The position numbers and the translations under genes are program-made. Source: an uncultured Veillonellaceae bacterium (GTDB taxonomy: Bacteria; Bacillota; Negativicutes; Veillonellales; Veillonellaceae). From it: DNA of 64,000 bases. The stretch is taken from NCBI GenBank assembly GCA_945867815.1, contig CAMBIX010000004.1, positions 1 to 64,000 on the forward strand, read 5' to 3'. Shown here piece by piece: positions 54,995 through 63,822 of this stretch (positions are counted from its first letter, which is position 1; the number at the start of each line of letters is the position of its first letter). The notes below the pieces were generated by a model that saw only the letters and a list, made by a program, of their open reading frames with translations, was not told the DNA's origin and did not search any database.

Positions 54995-57900
54995 ATGTCA
55001 ATTCGTCGTCTATTTGTTACCAAACGAGCTACCTTTGCACAGGAAGCCAACCGCGTGTTACAGACCATTCAAAAAGAACTTTCTATTCCTGCCACATCCG
55101 TAACGATTTATGAACGCTACGATATAGACGGCCTTACCGATGATCAATTCGAGACCGCTAAAGAATTAATCTTCTCTGAACCTCCTATAGACATCGTATC
55201 TAATAACATAAGTATCCCTGAAGGCGCCCTTGTTGTCAGCCGCGAATCCATTCCTGGCCAATATGACCAGCGGTCTGACTCAGCTGAACAATGCCTAGCT
55301 ATGTTAACCTTGCAAAGCGGAGCCAAAGTGCGTACGGCTCGTATCTACGTTATTACTGGCACTATCTCTGAAAAAGAAGCCGACCGTATCCGCAAATTTT
55401 ATATTAATCCAGTCGACTCTCGTCAAGCTTCGCTAGCCATGCCTAGCACTTTAGACCTAACTATACAACCTGCGGCGCCCGTTCCTATTATTGACGGCTT
55501 CACAAACTATACAGAATCAGAATTAAATGATTTTATTCAAAAACTAGGTCTAGCCATGACCTTAGCTGATTTAAAACTCATTCAGACTTATTTTAAGGAC
55601 CAAGAAAAACGAAATCCTACCATGACTGAAATCCGTGTTTTAGACACCTATTGGTCTGACCACTGCCGCCACACAACCTTTATGACGGAATTAACGGATA
55701 TCACCATCGATGACGACAAACGCACCCAACCGATTAAGCAGTCCTTAGCCGATTATATGGCTGGGCGGACTCAAATCTACCAATCCCACCAAAAAGCACG
55801 CACCCTTATGGATATGGCTACCCTTGCTGTTAAGGAATTACGTGCTCAAGGAGGCTTACAAGAAATCGACGAATCTGATGAAATTAATGCCTGCACCATT
55901 GTTGTCCCTGTCGATGTAGATGGAAAAAAGGAAGAATGGCTTCTTCTCTTTAAAAATGAAACCCATAATCACCCAACAGAAATCGAACCATACGGTGGTG
56001 CCGCTACCTGCCTAGGTGGCTGTATCCGCGATCCATTAAGTGGTCGTGCCTACGTCTACCAAGCTATGCGCGTGACGGGAGCCGCTAATCCCTTAACGCC
56101 TATTGAAGACACCTTACAAGGCAAATTACCACAACGTCAAATTACAACAGGCGCTGCCAAAGGCTATAGCTCTTATGGCAACCAAATTGGTCTAGCTACA
56201 GGCGAAGTCCATGAATATTATCATCCTGGTTATGTAGCTAAACGTATGGAAATCGGTGCCGTTATTGGGGCTGCCCCTCGTAAAAATGTACGCCGTGAAG
56301 AGCCAAAGCCTGGCGATATTGTTGTTCTTTTAGGTGGTAAAACAGGCCGTGACGGCTGTGGTGGTGCCACTGGTTCCTCTAAGGAACACACACTAGAATC
56401 TCTAGAAACCTGTGGTGCTGAAGTACAAAAAGGGAATCCTCTAACTGAACGAAAGATTCAGCGTCTCTTCCGCCGTCCCGAAGTAACCACCCTTATCAAA
56501 CGTTGTAACGACTTTGGTGCTGGTGGCGTCTCCGTTGCTATTGGTGAATTAACAGATGGTCTAGATATTAACTTAGATAGGGTTCCTAAAAAATACGAAG
56601 GCCTAGACGGCACCGAATTAGCCATATCTGAATCGCAAGAACGCATGGCCTGCGTTATCGCAGCTTCCCATTGGCCTCTCTTTGCTTCCTATTGCGATGA
56701 AGAAAATCTAGAAGCAACAATTGTCGCTGATGTAACAGATACCAATCGTCTAGTTATGCATTGGCAAGGAACCACTATCGTTGATATTAGTCGGACTTTT
56801 TTGAATACAAATGGGGCCACGCAAAAACAGACTGCCCATATTACAGCACCACAAGGAGCCTTCTTTGACCAGGCCTTAACCGATGATACACAAGATATAA
56901 ATAAACGCTTCATCAAAACCGTAAAAAATTTAGCGGTTACCTCACAACAGGGGCTAGCCGAATGTTTTGACAGCACCATTGGCGCCGGCACCGTCCTCAT
57001 GCCATTTAGTGGGCGCTACCAAAAAACACCCGTTCAGGGCATGGTAGCCAAACTCCCGGTCCTATCTGGCAAGACAAAAACAGTCAGCATTATGACTCAT
57101 GGCTTCCATCCTTACCTATCAGCTTGGAGTCCCTTCCACGGTGCCCAATATGCTATAGCCCTATCCATTGCTAAACTTGTTGCTCTTGGTGGCGACCGCA
57201 CAAAGGCTTACTTAACCATGCAAGAATACTTTGAACGGCTCCATCAAAATTCTCTATCTTGGGGTAAACCAGCAGCAGCTCTGCTCGGTGCTTATACAGC
57301 TCAAAAAGCCTTAGGTATAGGTGCCATTGGCGGTAAAGACTCCATGTCTGGTACCTTTATGGATAAAACGGTGCCACCAACACTGGTCTCTTTTGCCGTA
57401 ACAACCGAAGACATTGATACTATCGTATCGCCAGATCTTAAAGAAGCCGGTCACCAGCTTCTACTCTTCACTGTGCCCCAAAAGACTGATGACACCATTA
57501 ACTGGGCCGTCTTTAAGTCTCACTGTGACACGATCCATAAAGAAATGCTAGCTAAGCGTGTATATGCTTCGTATGTCCTTGAAAATGGCGGCCTAGCCGA
57601 AGCCTTAGTAAAAATGGCCTTAGGCAACCAAATAGGCGTCCATGTAAATGATGCTATAGATACGAATGATTTATTCTCTGACCTAAGTGCTTCTATCTTA
57701 TTAGAAGTCGATGGAGATACAGCTAAAAAATTATTAACTACTGAATATATTTCACTTATAGGTACTACAACAGATAAAGCTACAATTCAAGTAAAAGATA
57801 CTATCCTATCCCTAGCTGATTTACAGGCAGCTTATGAATCAACCTTAGCACCTATCTTCCCTCTACATGCACCATCTCAAGAAGGGGAAGCCGTTGCCTA

Positions 57901-58744
57901 TATCCATAATATTCACAAAAAGGCTCACGCCCCTATCCACATGGCCAAGCCTAAAGTGGTTATTCCTGTATTTCCTGGCACCAACTGCGAATATGACTCA
58001 GCCCGTGCCTTTAGTGATGTCGGTGGTGACCCACAAATCGTCATCATCCGCAACCAGACTATTGAACAACTCAACGATTCTATCCGCGCTATGAAACAAG
58101 CAGTAGACTCAGCGCAGATTCTCTTCTTCCCAGGCGGTTTTAGTGCTGGTGACGAACCGGATGGCTCTGGTAAATTTATGGCTACCCTTTTCCGTAATCC
58201 TTATTTAAAGGAAAGTCTAGAAAATCTTCTTTACCAACGTGACGGACTCGCTCTTGGCATCTGTAATGGTTTCCAAGCTCTTATTAAATTAGGCCTTTTA
58301 CCTAACGGGCATGTAGAACCATTAACAAAAAACAGCCCTACTTTGACCCACAACACGATTGGCCGCCATCTATCTGGTATGGTACGGACTAAGATTATAT
58401 CTACTAAGTCCCCTTGGATGAGTGCTGTTCAGGCTGGCAACATTTATACCGTTGCTATTTCCCATGGTGAAGGCCGGTTTATTGCATCACCTGAACAGGT
58501 CGTTCAATTCAATAAAAACGGACAAATTGCCACCCAATATGTTGATGAAAATGGCGTAGCAACCTATGATGCACGCTACAACCCTAACCAATCTGTCGCC
58601 GCTATTGAAGGTCTATTCAGCCCTGATGGTCGTGTCTTTGGTAAGATGGCTCATATTGAACGAGCTGGTTATGGTATTAGTAAAAATGTACCTGGTAAAA
58701 AGGTTATGCCTGTATTTGAATCGGGTGTGAAGTATTTTCAGTAA
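54995..58744 (+). CDS. purL: phosphoribosylformylglycinamidine synthase, long single-chain form
   Basis: 1249 aa. This is the large PurL that fuses synthetase and glutaminase, not the PurS/PurQ/PurL complex of Bacillus. An N-terminal PurS-like part is followed by two AIRS-like halves (HCRHTTFMTEL, FKNETHNHPTEIEPYGGAAT) and the C-terminal class I amidotransferase (from about residue 985: VIPVFPGTNCEYDSA). It has nucleophile Cys in LGICNGFQALI (about 1086-1096) and HGEGRF later. It converts FGAR to FGAM with glutamine and ATP. It is transcribed alone, opposite to the other pur genes. Ribosome site AGGAGGGG. Confidence 0.96.
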   Translation: MSIRRLFVTKRATFAQEANRVLQTIQKELSIPATSVTIYERYDIDGLTDDQFETAKELIFSEPPIDIVSNNISIPEGALVVSRESIPGQYDQRSDSAEQCLAMLTLQSGAKVRTARIYVITGTISEKEADRIRKFYINPVDSRQASLAMPSTLDLTIQPAAPVPIIDGFTNYTESELNDFIQKLGLAMTLADLKLIQTYFKDQEKRNPTMTEIRVLDTYWSDHCRHTTFMTELTDITIDDDKRTQPIKQSLADYMAGRTQIYQSHQKARTLMDMATLAVKELRAQGGLQEIDESDEINACTIVVPVDVDGKKEEWLLLFKNETHNHPTEIEPYGGAATCLGGCIRDPLSGRAYVYQAMRVTGAANPLTPIEDTLQGKLPQRQITTGAAKGYSSYGNQIGLATGEVHEYYHPGYVAKRMEIGAVIGAAPRKNVRREEPKPGDIVVLLGGKTGRDGCGGATGSSKEHTLESLETCGAEVQKGNPLTERKIQRLFRRPEVTTLIKRCNDFGAGGVSVAIGELTDGLDINLDRVPKKYEGLDGTELAISESQERMACVIAASHWPLFASYCDEENLEATIVADVTDTNRLVMHWQGTTIVDISRTFLNTNGATQKQTAHITAPQGAFFDQALTDDTQDINKRFIKTVKNLAVTSQQGLAECFDSTIGAGTVLMPFSGRYQKTPVQGMVAKLPVLSGKTKTVSIMTHGFHPYLSAWSPFHGAQYAIALSIAKLVALGGDRTKAYLTMQEYFERLHQNSLSWGKPAAALLGAYTAQKALGIGAIGGKDSMSGTFMDKTVPPTLVSFAVTTEDIDTIVSPDLKEAGHQLLLFTVPQKTDDTINWAVFKSHCDTIHKEMLAKRVYASYVLENGGLAEALVKMALGNQIGVHVNDAIDTNDLFSDLSASILLEVDGDTAKKLLTTEYISLIGTTTDKATIQVKDTILSLADLQAAYESTLAPIFPLHAPSQEGEAVAYIHNIHKKAHAPIHMAKPKVVIPVFPGTNCEYDSARAFSDVGGDPQIVIIRNQTIEQLNDSIRAMKQAVDSAQILFFPGGFSAGDEPDGSGKFMATLFRNPYLKESLENLLYQRDGLALGICNGFQALIKLGLLPNGHVEPLTKNSPTLTHNTIGRHLSGMVRTKIISTKSPWMSAVQAGNIYTVAISHGEGRFIASPEQVVQFNKNGQIATQYVDENGVATYDARYNPNQSVAAIEGLFSPDGRVFGKMAHIERAGYGISKNVPGKKVMPVFESGVKYFQ

Positions 58745-58749
58745 GACAG

Positions 58750-58957
58750 AAAGTGTATACTCCTTCGGATATACTCCTTCGGAGCTAGTACTATCGTAAG
58801 GCTCCTTGCGAGAGTATACACTTTCCTCCAATATAGGTTGGCTAATTTATTGTATTTAAGGCCAAAAGATACCTAATCCTCATGAGCTGACACTATTTTA
58901 AGGCTTTCTGCGGAAGTAGGACCTTTCTTACAATGTAGGGTTAGCCATCTTGTGCCT
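58750..58957. repeat. inverted and duplicated repeats after purL
   Basis: A hairpin with 13-bp arms AAAGTGTATACTC (58750-58762) and GAGTATACACTTT (58812-58824), an inner GGAGC/GCTCC pair, and a 14-bp tandem duplication (TATACTCCTTCGGA at 58756-58769 and 58770-58783). A diverged second copy of its 3' half and flank follows about 104 bp later (58883-58957; blocks GAGCTGACACTAT, TAAGGCT, CAATGTAGGGTT). The hairpin sits at the purL end and may terminate it, but has no long U-run. Confidence 0.75.
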
Positions 58958-59060
58958 GTTTGAGTCTTTAGCCTATTTAGTTCAACGACTTACATCTATT
59001 CTTTATTTTACTCATAACAAAATATGCATAGTATATATGTATTTTTTATAGGTAATTAGC

Positions 59061-59089
59061 TTGCACGCAATCGATAAAACAAGTATGAT
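59061..59089 (+). promoter_or_regulatory. promoter of the flavo-diiron gene
   Basis: -35 TTGCAC (59061-59066), 17-bp spacer, -10 TATGAT (59084-59089). Confidence 0.7.
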
Positions 59090-59148
59090 ATGTAGAGAGT
59101 TTACAAATTACCTATTATAAAAGGCTTTATTAGAAGGAGAGACTTTGT

Positions 59149-60396
59149 ATGCACTGCGAACAAAAAATAACGGATTCTATTTATTGGATTGGTGGAAATG
59201 ATTTTCAAACGGAACGATTTGAAAACTTATTTCCTTTACCAAATGGTGTTTCTTATAACTCTTATTTTATTGACGATGACAAAACCTGCGTTTTAGATGG
59301 CGCTGATGCGATTATCCGTGAATCTTTTCTTGAAAATGTAGACTATTTGTTACATGGTCGTGACTTAGACTACATCATTATTAATCACATGGAACCAGAC
59401 CATGCAGCAACTATTATTGATCTTGTTAAGAAATATCCAAAGGTAAAGCTCATTGGCAATAAGACGACCTTCCGTCTATTTGAACAGTTCTTCGGTCTTA
59501 TCCTAGCTGATAATTATCAGGAAGTCGCTAATGGTGACACCCTGTCTCTAGGCAAGCATACTCTGCACTCTTACACTATGCCTATGGTCCATTGGCCAGA
59601 AGTAACGGCTACCTTTGAAGAAAGCTCTGGCATTCTATTCTCTGCCGACGCTTTTGGTACTTTTGGCACTATCAATGGTAACATCTTCGCTGACCAAACA
59701 GACTTTGTTCACGTATACGAAGATGAAGCACGTCGTTACTACACAAATATTGTTGGTAAATACGGCCTACAAGTACAAAATGCTATTAAAAAAGTTCTTC
59801 CTTTAGGCATCAAGATGATTGCCCCTCTTCATGGTCCTATTTGGCGCACCCCAGATAGCATTCATTACTTATTAGAAAAATACATGCATTGGAGCACTTA
59901 CTCTGCAGAAAAGAAGGGCGTCGTTATTGCCTTTGGTTCCATGTATGGTCACACAGCCGAAATGGCACAACAGCTAAGTAAGTTATTGTCCCAAAAGGGT
60001 ATTACCGACATTAAGATTTATGATGTATCTAAAACAAATGCCTCTTATATTATCGCTGACGCTTGGAAATACTCTAACCTAGTCTGCCTAGCGCCTACTT
60101 ACAATTTGTCCTTATATTTGACAATGGAAAGCTTTATTCACGAATTGAAAGCCTTGAATTTCCATAATCATAATGTATCTATTATAGGCTGCCATTCCTG
60201 GGCTTCAGCTGCTGCTAAACGTATGACTGATTTATTTACAAACGAATTTAAGAATATGACTATCGTTGGCACTCCATTGGATATTAAGAGTGCCCTACAT
60301 GAAGCACAGTATCCTCAGTTCCAAGAATTAGCCGATGCCATCGTAGATTCCGTTAATAAGACTGAAATTCAAAATTTTTCCATGAATGAAAAATAA
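59149..60396 (+). CDS. A-type flavo-diiron protein (FprA family)
   Basis: 415 aa. The N-terminal metallo-beta-lactamase-like domain has the iron ligands of flavo-diiron proteins (H80-x-E82-x-D84-H85 in NHMEPDHAA, then VHWPE, SADAFG and a later APLHGP). The C-terminal flavodoxin domain starts about residue 259 with the FMN loop GSMYGHTAEMA. It reduces O2 to water or NO to N2O, protecting anaerobes. Electrons probably come from rubredoxin or ferredoxin-dependent partners not in the window. Ribosome site AAGGAGA; own promoter. Confidence 0.95.
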   Translation: MHCEQKITDSIYWIGGNDFQTERFENLFPLPNGVSYNSYFIDDDKTCVLDGADAIIRESFLENVDYLLHGRDLDYIIINHMEPDHAATIIDLVKKYPKVKLIGNKTTFRLFEQFFGLILADNYQEVANGDTLSLGKHTLHSYTMPMVHWPEVTATFEESSGILFSADAFGTFGTINGNIFADQTDFVHVYEDEARRYYTNIVGKYGLQVQNAIKKVLPLGIKMIAPLHGPIWRTPDSIHYLLEKYMHWSTYSAEKKGVVIAFGSMYGHTAEMAQQLSKLLSQKGITDIKIYDVSKTNASYIIADAWKYSNLVCLAPTYNLSLYLTMESFIHELKALNFHNHNVSIIGCHSWASAAAKRMTDLFTNEFKNMTIVGTPLDIKSALHEAQYPQFQELADAIVDSVNKTEIQNFSMNEK

Positions 60397-60437
60397 GTCA
60401 CTCTCCTCTATTTTTTTACAAGAGCATAAATTTTATC

Positions 60438-60467
60438 TTGACAAGAGACAGGGATATTCGATATACT
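60438..60467 (+). promoter_or_regulatory. promoter of the tRNA-Ser gene
   Basis: -35 TTGACA (60438-60443), 18-bp spacer, -10 TATACT (60462-60467), 30 bp before the mature tRNA 5' end. Confidence 0.78.
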
Positions 60468-60497
60468 ATTCAAGTACCGCATGTACAAGACACATAT

Positions 60498-60588
60498 GGA
60501 GAGGTGTCCGAGCGGCTTAAGGAGCATGATTGGAAATCATGTGTGCGGTTATTCCGTACCCAGGGTTCAAATCCCTGTCTCTCCGCCA
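60498..60588 (+). tRNA. tRNA-Ser (GGA)
   Basis: A class II tRNA of 91 nt with encoded CCA (60586-60588). The acceptor stem GGAGAGG pairs with TCTCTCC. The anticodon stem CATGA/TCATG carries anticodon GGA (60532-60534). A long variable arm (GTGCGGTTATTCCGTAC) is typical of tRNA-Ser, and the T arm is CAGGGTTCAAATCCCTG. The 3' end TCCGCCA is also the first part of the 31-bp inverted repeat. Confidence 0.97.
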
Positions 60589-60646
60589 ATAATAGAAAGA
60601 AGGCGCATTCGTATAACGAATGCGCCTTCTTTCTATTATTGGCGGA
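60582..60646 (+). repeat. perfect 31-bp inverted repeat that includes the tRNA 3' end
   Basis: Arms 60582-60612 and 60616-60646 are perfect reverse complements with a 3-nt loop. The 5' arm begins with TCCGCCA, the last seven bases of tRNA-Ser. The 3' arm ends TTGGCGGA, the first bases of the next unit. It may act as the tRNA terminator although it has no long U-run. Confidence 0.92.
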
Positions 60647-60756
60647 CTTTCATATTAATAACTTTCGTTATTAATATGAAAGCAGGGTAAGTGATGCAGT
60701 GCCTTTTTGCGTCGTTTCACTCCTTAAAAGGCTACTGCCCTACTTATCTCCGCCAA
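60639..60756 (+). repeat. tRNA-end palindromic unit 1
   Basis: TTGGCGGA (60639-60646) pairs with TCCGCCAA (60749-60756). Inside are a perfect 15-bp hairpin (60648-60662 / 60667-60681) and a second arm made of TAAGT/ACTTA, GCAGT/ACTGC and GCCTTTT/AAAAGGC. It ends TATCTCCGCCAAT, like the tRNA end TCTCTCCGCCAAT. Unit 2 has the same layout. Confidence 0.85.
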
Positions 60757-60797
60757 TTCTATCCTATTACTCTAACTACATTCCTTTTTTTATTTAC

Positions 60798-60912
60798 TTG
60801 GCGGATTTTTAAAAGAGCTATGTATATCTCTTTTAAAAACAAGGTAGGCGATGTATTGTTTTACTGCGTCACTTCACTCCTAGTGAAACTAATACCCTGC
60901 CTATCTCCGCCA
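60798..60912 (+). repeat. tRNA-end palindromic unit 2
   Basis: TTGGCGGA (60798-60805) to TCCGCCA (60906-60912). A 12-bp hairpin (60806-60817 / 60828-60839) and a second arm with TAGGC/GCCTA, GTATT/AATAC and TTCACT/AGTGAA. Relative to unit 1 the stems differ in sequence yet still pair, while loop-side blocks (GCGTC..TTCACTCCT) are conserved. It ends one base before the esterase stop codon. Confidence 0.85.
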
Positions 60913-62226
60913 TTACAATTTTTTTATAGTAAGCATGCCTGGAATGTATTTATTATCAACAGTCCCTGTCTTTACAAAGTGTCCCCAAATAGCACGCATA
61001 GGCAGGCCTTTTTTATATAATTCTGACTTGGTTAAGCCCATAATTGGTCGTTCTTCTTCATATCCGTCCGCACCAAATAAAGGAATAATATCCATAGCAT
61101 GGCAAGCACCAAAAAAGGAATGATTTTCCGTCCAAGAAAAGCTATATAAATAGACCTTGCCACCAGCCTGTCGGTACTGTCTAGCAAACTCCTCTATTGG
61201 CTGATTAAAAATAGCCCGACTATATTTACGTATAAAAATTTCAATAAACCATCGCGTCAAAAAGCAACTATCCAAAGCCACTAACTTCTTATTCATACCT
61301 AAATAAACAGCCACCTCACGGGTATTACTACCAATGAGTAATTCATGCTTTTTTGCCACATTTTGTAACTTTTTACCAATTTCCTCTTCTTTAACTAAAG
61401 GATAAACCCCAAAATGAGGGGCAAATACCATATACTTAGGCAAGCCTTTTTCTGTTACATGCTCCAATATAGACCGTTGGGCTTCTTTTAAGTCTTCTAC
61501 AGACGCATCTAAAGGTATAGTATTTAACTCATCTAATACCTTTTGTTCCATATCCGCTCTACCAAACATAGTCCCAATTGGCGCACTTTGCATAATAGCT
61601 CGCTTATACAAATCATCTGTACCTTGCGATAAGATAAGACTTCGCACCGCATCAGCGCCAGCTGACTGTCCAAAAATAGTCACATTCTCTGGATTGCCTC
61701 CAAAAGCAGCTATATTACGCTGTACCCATTTTAAACTTTCAATTATATCCAAGAGGCCATTATTGGCATAAGCGCCTTCTCTATCTTTTACAAAGCCCCA
61801 GATACCCAAACGATAATTAACACCAATGACAATCACTTGATTTTCTCGAGCTAAGGGCTTCCTATCGTAGCTCTTACTATCACAACCACCATTCTTATAG
61901 GCGCCACCATGAAACCATACCATAACAGGTAAGGGGCTATCCGTATTCCCCTTAGGCACTGTAATAGACAAGTACTGACAACTTTCCTCCTGCGGTAGTT
62001 GATCATAATCTATCCCTGATAAATACGACTCGGAATCAGATGACAACTGTTCTGCATAAATGGCTGGTTTATCACAACTATGTACGCCTTCGGTATAACT
62101 ATACGGCTTAGGTCTAGCAAATCGCTCCGACTGAGCATAACGAATACCAAGTATTTCATAACAAGAATCGTCCTCTATGCCAGAAAATGTCCCATCTGGA
62201 CATGTCCATAGCTTCTCACTTCTCAT
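60913..62226 (-). CDS. type B carboxylesterase/lipase
   Basis: 437 aa, somewhat shorter than the usual 480-550. The oxyanion segment WFHGGAYKNGG (about residues 104-114) and the nucleophile elbow TIFGQSAGADAVRS (about 184-197) are clear. The catalytic His region is probably FFGACHAMDIIPLFG (about 372-386). It has no signal peptide, so it is cytosolic. Type B esterases (pNB esterase family) hydrolyse short esters; the substrate is unknown. Ribosome-site candidate GGGTGAG. Its stop codon touches unit 2 of the tRNA-associated repeats. Confidence 0.9.
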   Translation of the reverse strand: MRSEKLWTCPDGTFSGIEDDSCYEILGIRYAQSERFARPKPYSYTEGVHSCDKPAIYAEQLSSDSESYLSGIDYDQLPQEESCQYLSITVPKGNTDSPLPVMVWFHGGAYKNGGCDSKSYDRKPLARENQVIVIGVNYRLGIWGFVKDREGAYANNGLLDIIESLKWVQRNIAAFGGNPENVTIFGQSAGADAVRSLILSQGTDDLYKRAIMQSAPIGTMFGRADMEQKVLDELNTIPLDASVEDLKEAQRSILEHVTEKGLPKYMVFAPHFGVYPLVKEEEIGKKLQNVAKKHELLIGSNTREVAVYLGMNKKLVALDSCFLTRWFIEIFIRKYSRAIFNQPIEEFARQYRQAGGKVYLYSFSWTENHSFFGACHAMDIIPLFGADGYEEERPIMGLTKSELYKKGLPMRAIWGHFVKTGTVDNKYIPGMLTIKKL

Positions 62227-62644
62227 CTCTACTCACCCTACCTATTGATTGTTAATTACACTATTCATTAGGAATCAAATATTCTTATAACTAGCAGTTA
62301 TATAATAGGCAATAGTCCTATATAGCAAAAGCACAGTGTATCACTAACACCGTGCTTCTTATTCACATGATTCTGTTGTTATTATATCAAATAGAAAAAG
62401 GTCTAACTAGTGCAAAGAAGAATACAAGTCATAAATTAATCAATTCTTTAACTTTTCGCAGATTAAAGTATCAATTTCTCATTACCGTCAACACTGATAA
62501 ATAATAGTTTTTCTCACTTCTAGCACTCCCCGTATTCTATCCTTTTACTAACTTTCTTTCTATTTTCTGACCACAAGTAACACAACCATTTTCCAAACAA
62601 AATAGTTAACTACTAGATTTAATCTACCTATTTTTCTATTCATC
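62227..62644. other. intergenic region between the esterase and the DUF4143 remnant
   Basis: 418 bp, AT-rich. A hairpin GCACaGTG / CACcGTGC near 62333-62355 could terminate the DUF4143 transcript. Nothing else is recognised. Confidence 0.55.
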
Positions 62645-63734
62645 TTATCGCTCATATGCTAAATCAAACAAACGTCCCGCCTGATCGGCCATAAATAAAG
62701 GAATATTTAAAACGCCCTCATTAAAACATAAATTTGCCAAGGAAAAGCGCACACGCAATTTAGTCTTATCCGCAAATAAAGACGCATATTGCTTCAAACT
62801 CCTACTCTTTATATTCATATCAGCTTTTACTTCTATAGGAATAATTTCATTTTTCCACTGTACAACGAAATCCACTTCATAAGAAGGATTCAATCGTGCC
62901 CAATAAGAAGGAGCTATATCTAATCGAGGTACAAGCGATTGTAAAACAAAATTTTCTGTCAAAGCGCCTTTAAACTCACTAAATAAAGGATTACCTTCTC
63001 TAAATACTGTTGGATTTAATCTAGACAATCGCCGTAACAAACCTACATCAACTAGATACAACTTAAAAGCACTGAGGTCTTCATAAGCAAACAAAGGCAG
63101 ACCTGGTGCTTTTATGCGATACACCTTCGTAACCAAAGCCGCATTAACCAACCAATTTAATGCATCTTCATATTCTCTAGCCCTAGACCCTTCCTTAACT
63201 ACCTTATATAGAAACTTCTTATTTTCTCTCGCTAATTGCGATGGTAAAGACCGCCAAATTTTCACTGCCTGTAGCCATCAAGAATTCTTGAAAATTCATA
63301 GGGTATAAACTAAGAAAATCAACCTGTCCCACTGGAAAAGAACTAGGCTTAGCTAAGGCTACGCCTAACAGCGAGCCAGCACAAGCCACATGATAATTCG
63401 GTGCTGTCTCATGAAAATACTTCAAAGCATTTAATACTTCCGGACTATCTTGCACTTCGTCGAAAATAAGCAGTGTTTCTTTAGGTCGTATAACCTGTCC
63501 ACTAGCCATAGCTAAATTAGGTATAATTAGTTCTATATCCTTAGTTCTAACGAAAAAATCCCTATATTCTGGATTTTCATCAAAGTTAAAATAGGCCGTG
63601 TTCTGATAAGCTTGTCTTCCAAATTCTTTTAAAAGCCAAGTCTTTCCCACCTGACGAACCCCTTTTAAAATCAGAGGCTCACGATAAGGCGAGGCCTTCC
63701 AGTTATATAATTGCTGCATAGCTAGTCGTTTCAT
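62645..63734 (-). pseudogene. AAA_14/DUF4143 ATPase with internal deletion and frameshift
   Basis: Two overlapping frames make up one broken gene. The first (63734 to 63219, 171 aa) has the AAA part: Walker A GVRQVGKTWLLKEFG (about residues 24-38), Walker B LLIFDEVQDSPEV (about 88-100) and sensor ACAGSLLGVA, ending soon after QEFLMATGSENLA. The second (63265 to 62645) continues with KIWRSLPSQLARENKKF and the DUF4143 domain, with the nuclease-like PSYEVDFVVQWKNEIIPIEVK. In intact relatives about 130 residues separate these segments. That part is missing and the frame shifts at GAAAATTTGG, so it is almost surely inactive. Confidence 0.88.
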
Positions 63735-63771
63735 AGTTATTACTCCCTATAATCAGGCAAATCTATACGCA

Positions 63772-63822
63772 ATTATATATAATTATGTGAAAACAATCAC
63801 AAGATTATATATAATTATGTGA
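63772..63822. promoter_or_regulatory. CRP/FNR-type site inside a 19-bp direct repeat
   Basis: TGTGA-N6-TCACA at 63786-63801 fits the CRP/FNR-family consensus. ATTATATATAATTATGTGA occurs at 63772-63790 and 63804-63822, 32 bp apart. The second copy also makes a symmetric TCACA...TGTGA (63797-63822). It is 38 bp upstream of the DUF4143 remnant's start. Confidence 0.6.

Noticed and set aside
60582-60912. Integrated genetic island with att repeats at the tRNA
   Set aside because: The TCTCCGCCA copies are only about 160 bp apart, and there is no integrase or cargo gene. A full island is not supported; a small element remains possible.
60438-61020. Three plus-strand ORFs around the tRNA and the repeats
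   Set aside because: They run through tRNA-Ser, the palindromic units and the esterase 3' end; no ribosome site and no domain.
63219-63734. Two separate genes for the AAA and DUF4143 halves
   Set aside because: The halves are consecutive parts of one known family, overlap in different frames and lack a segment; a broken gene is simpler.
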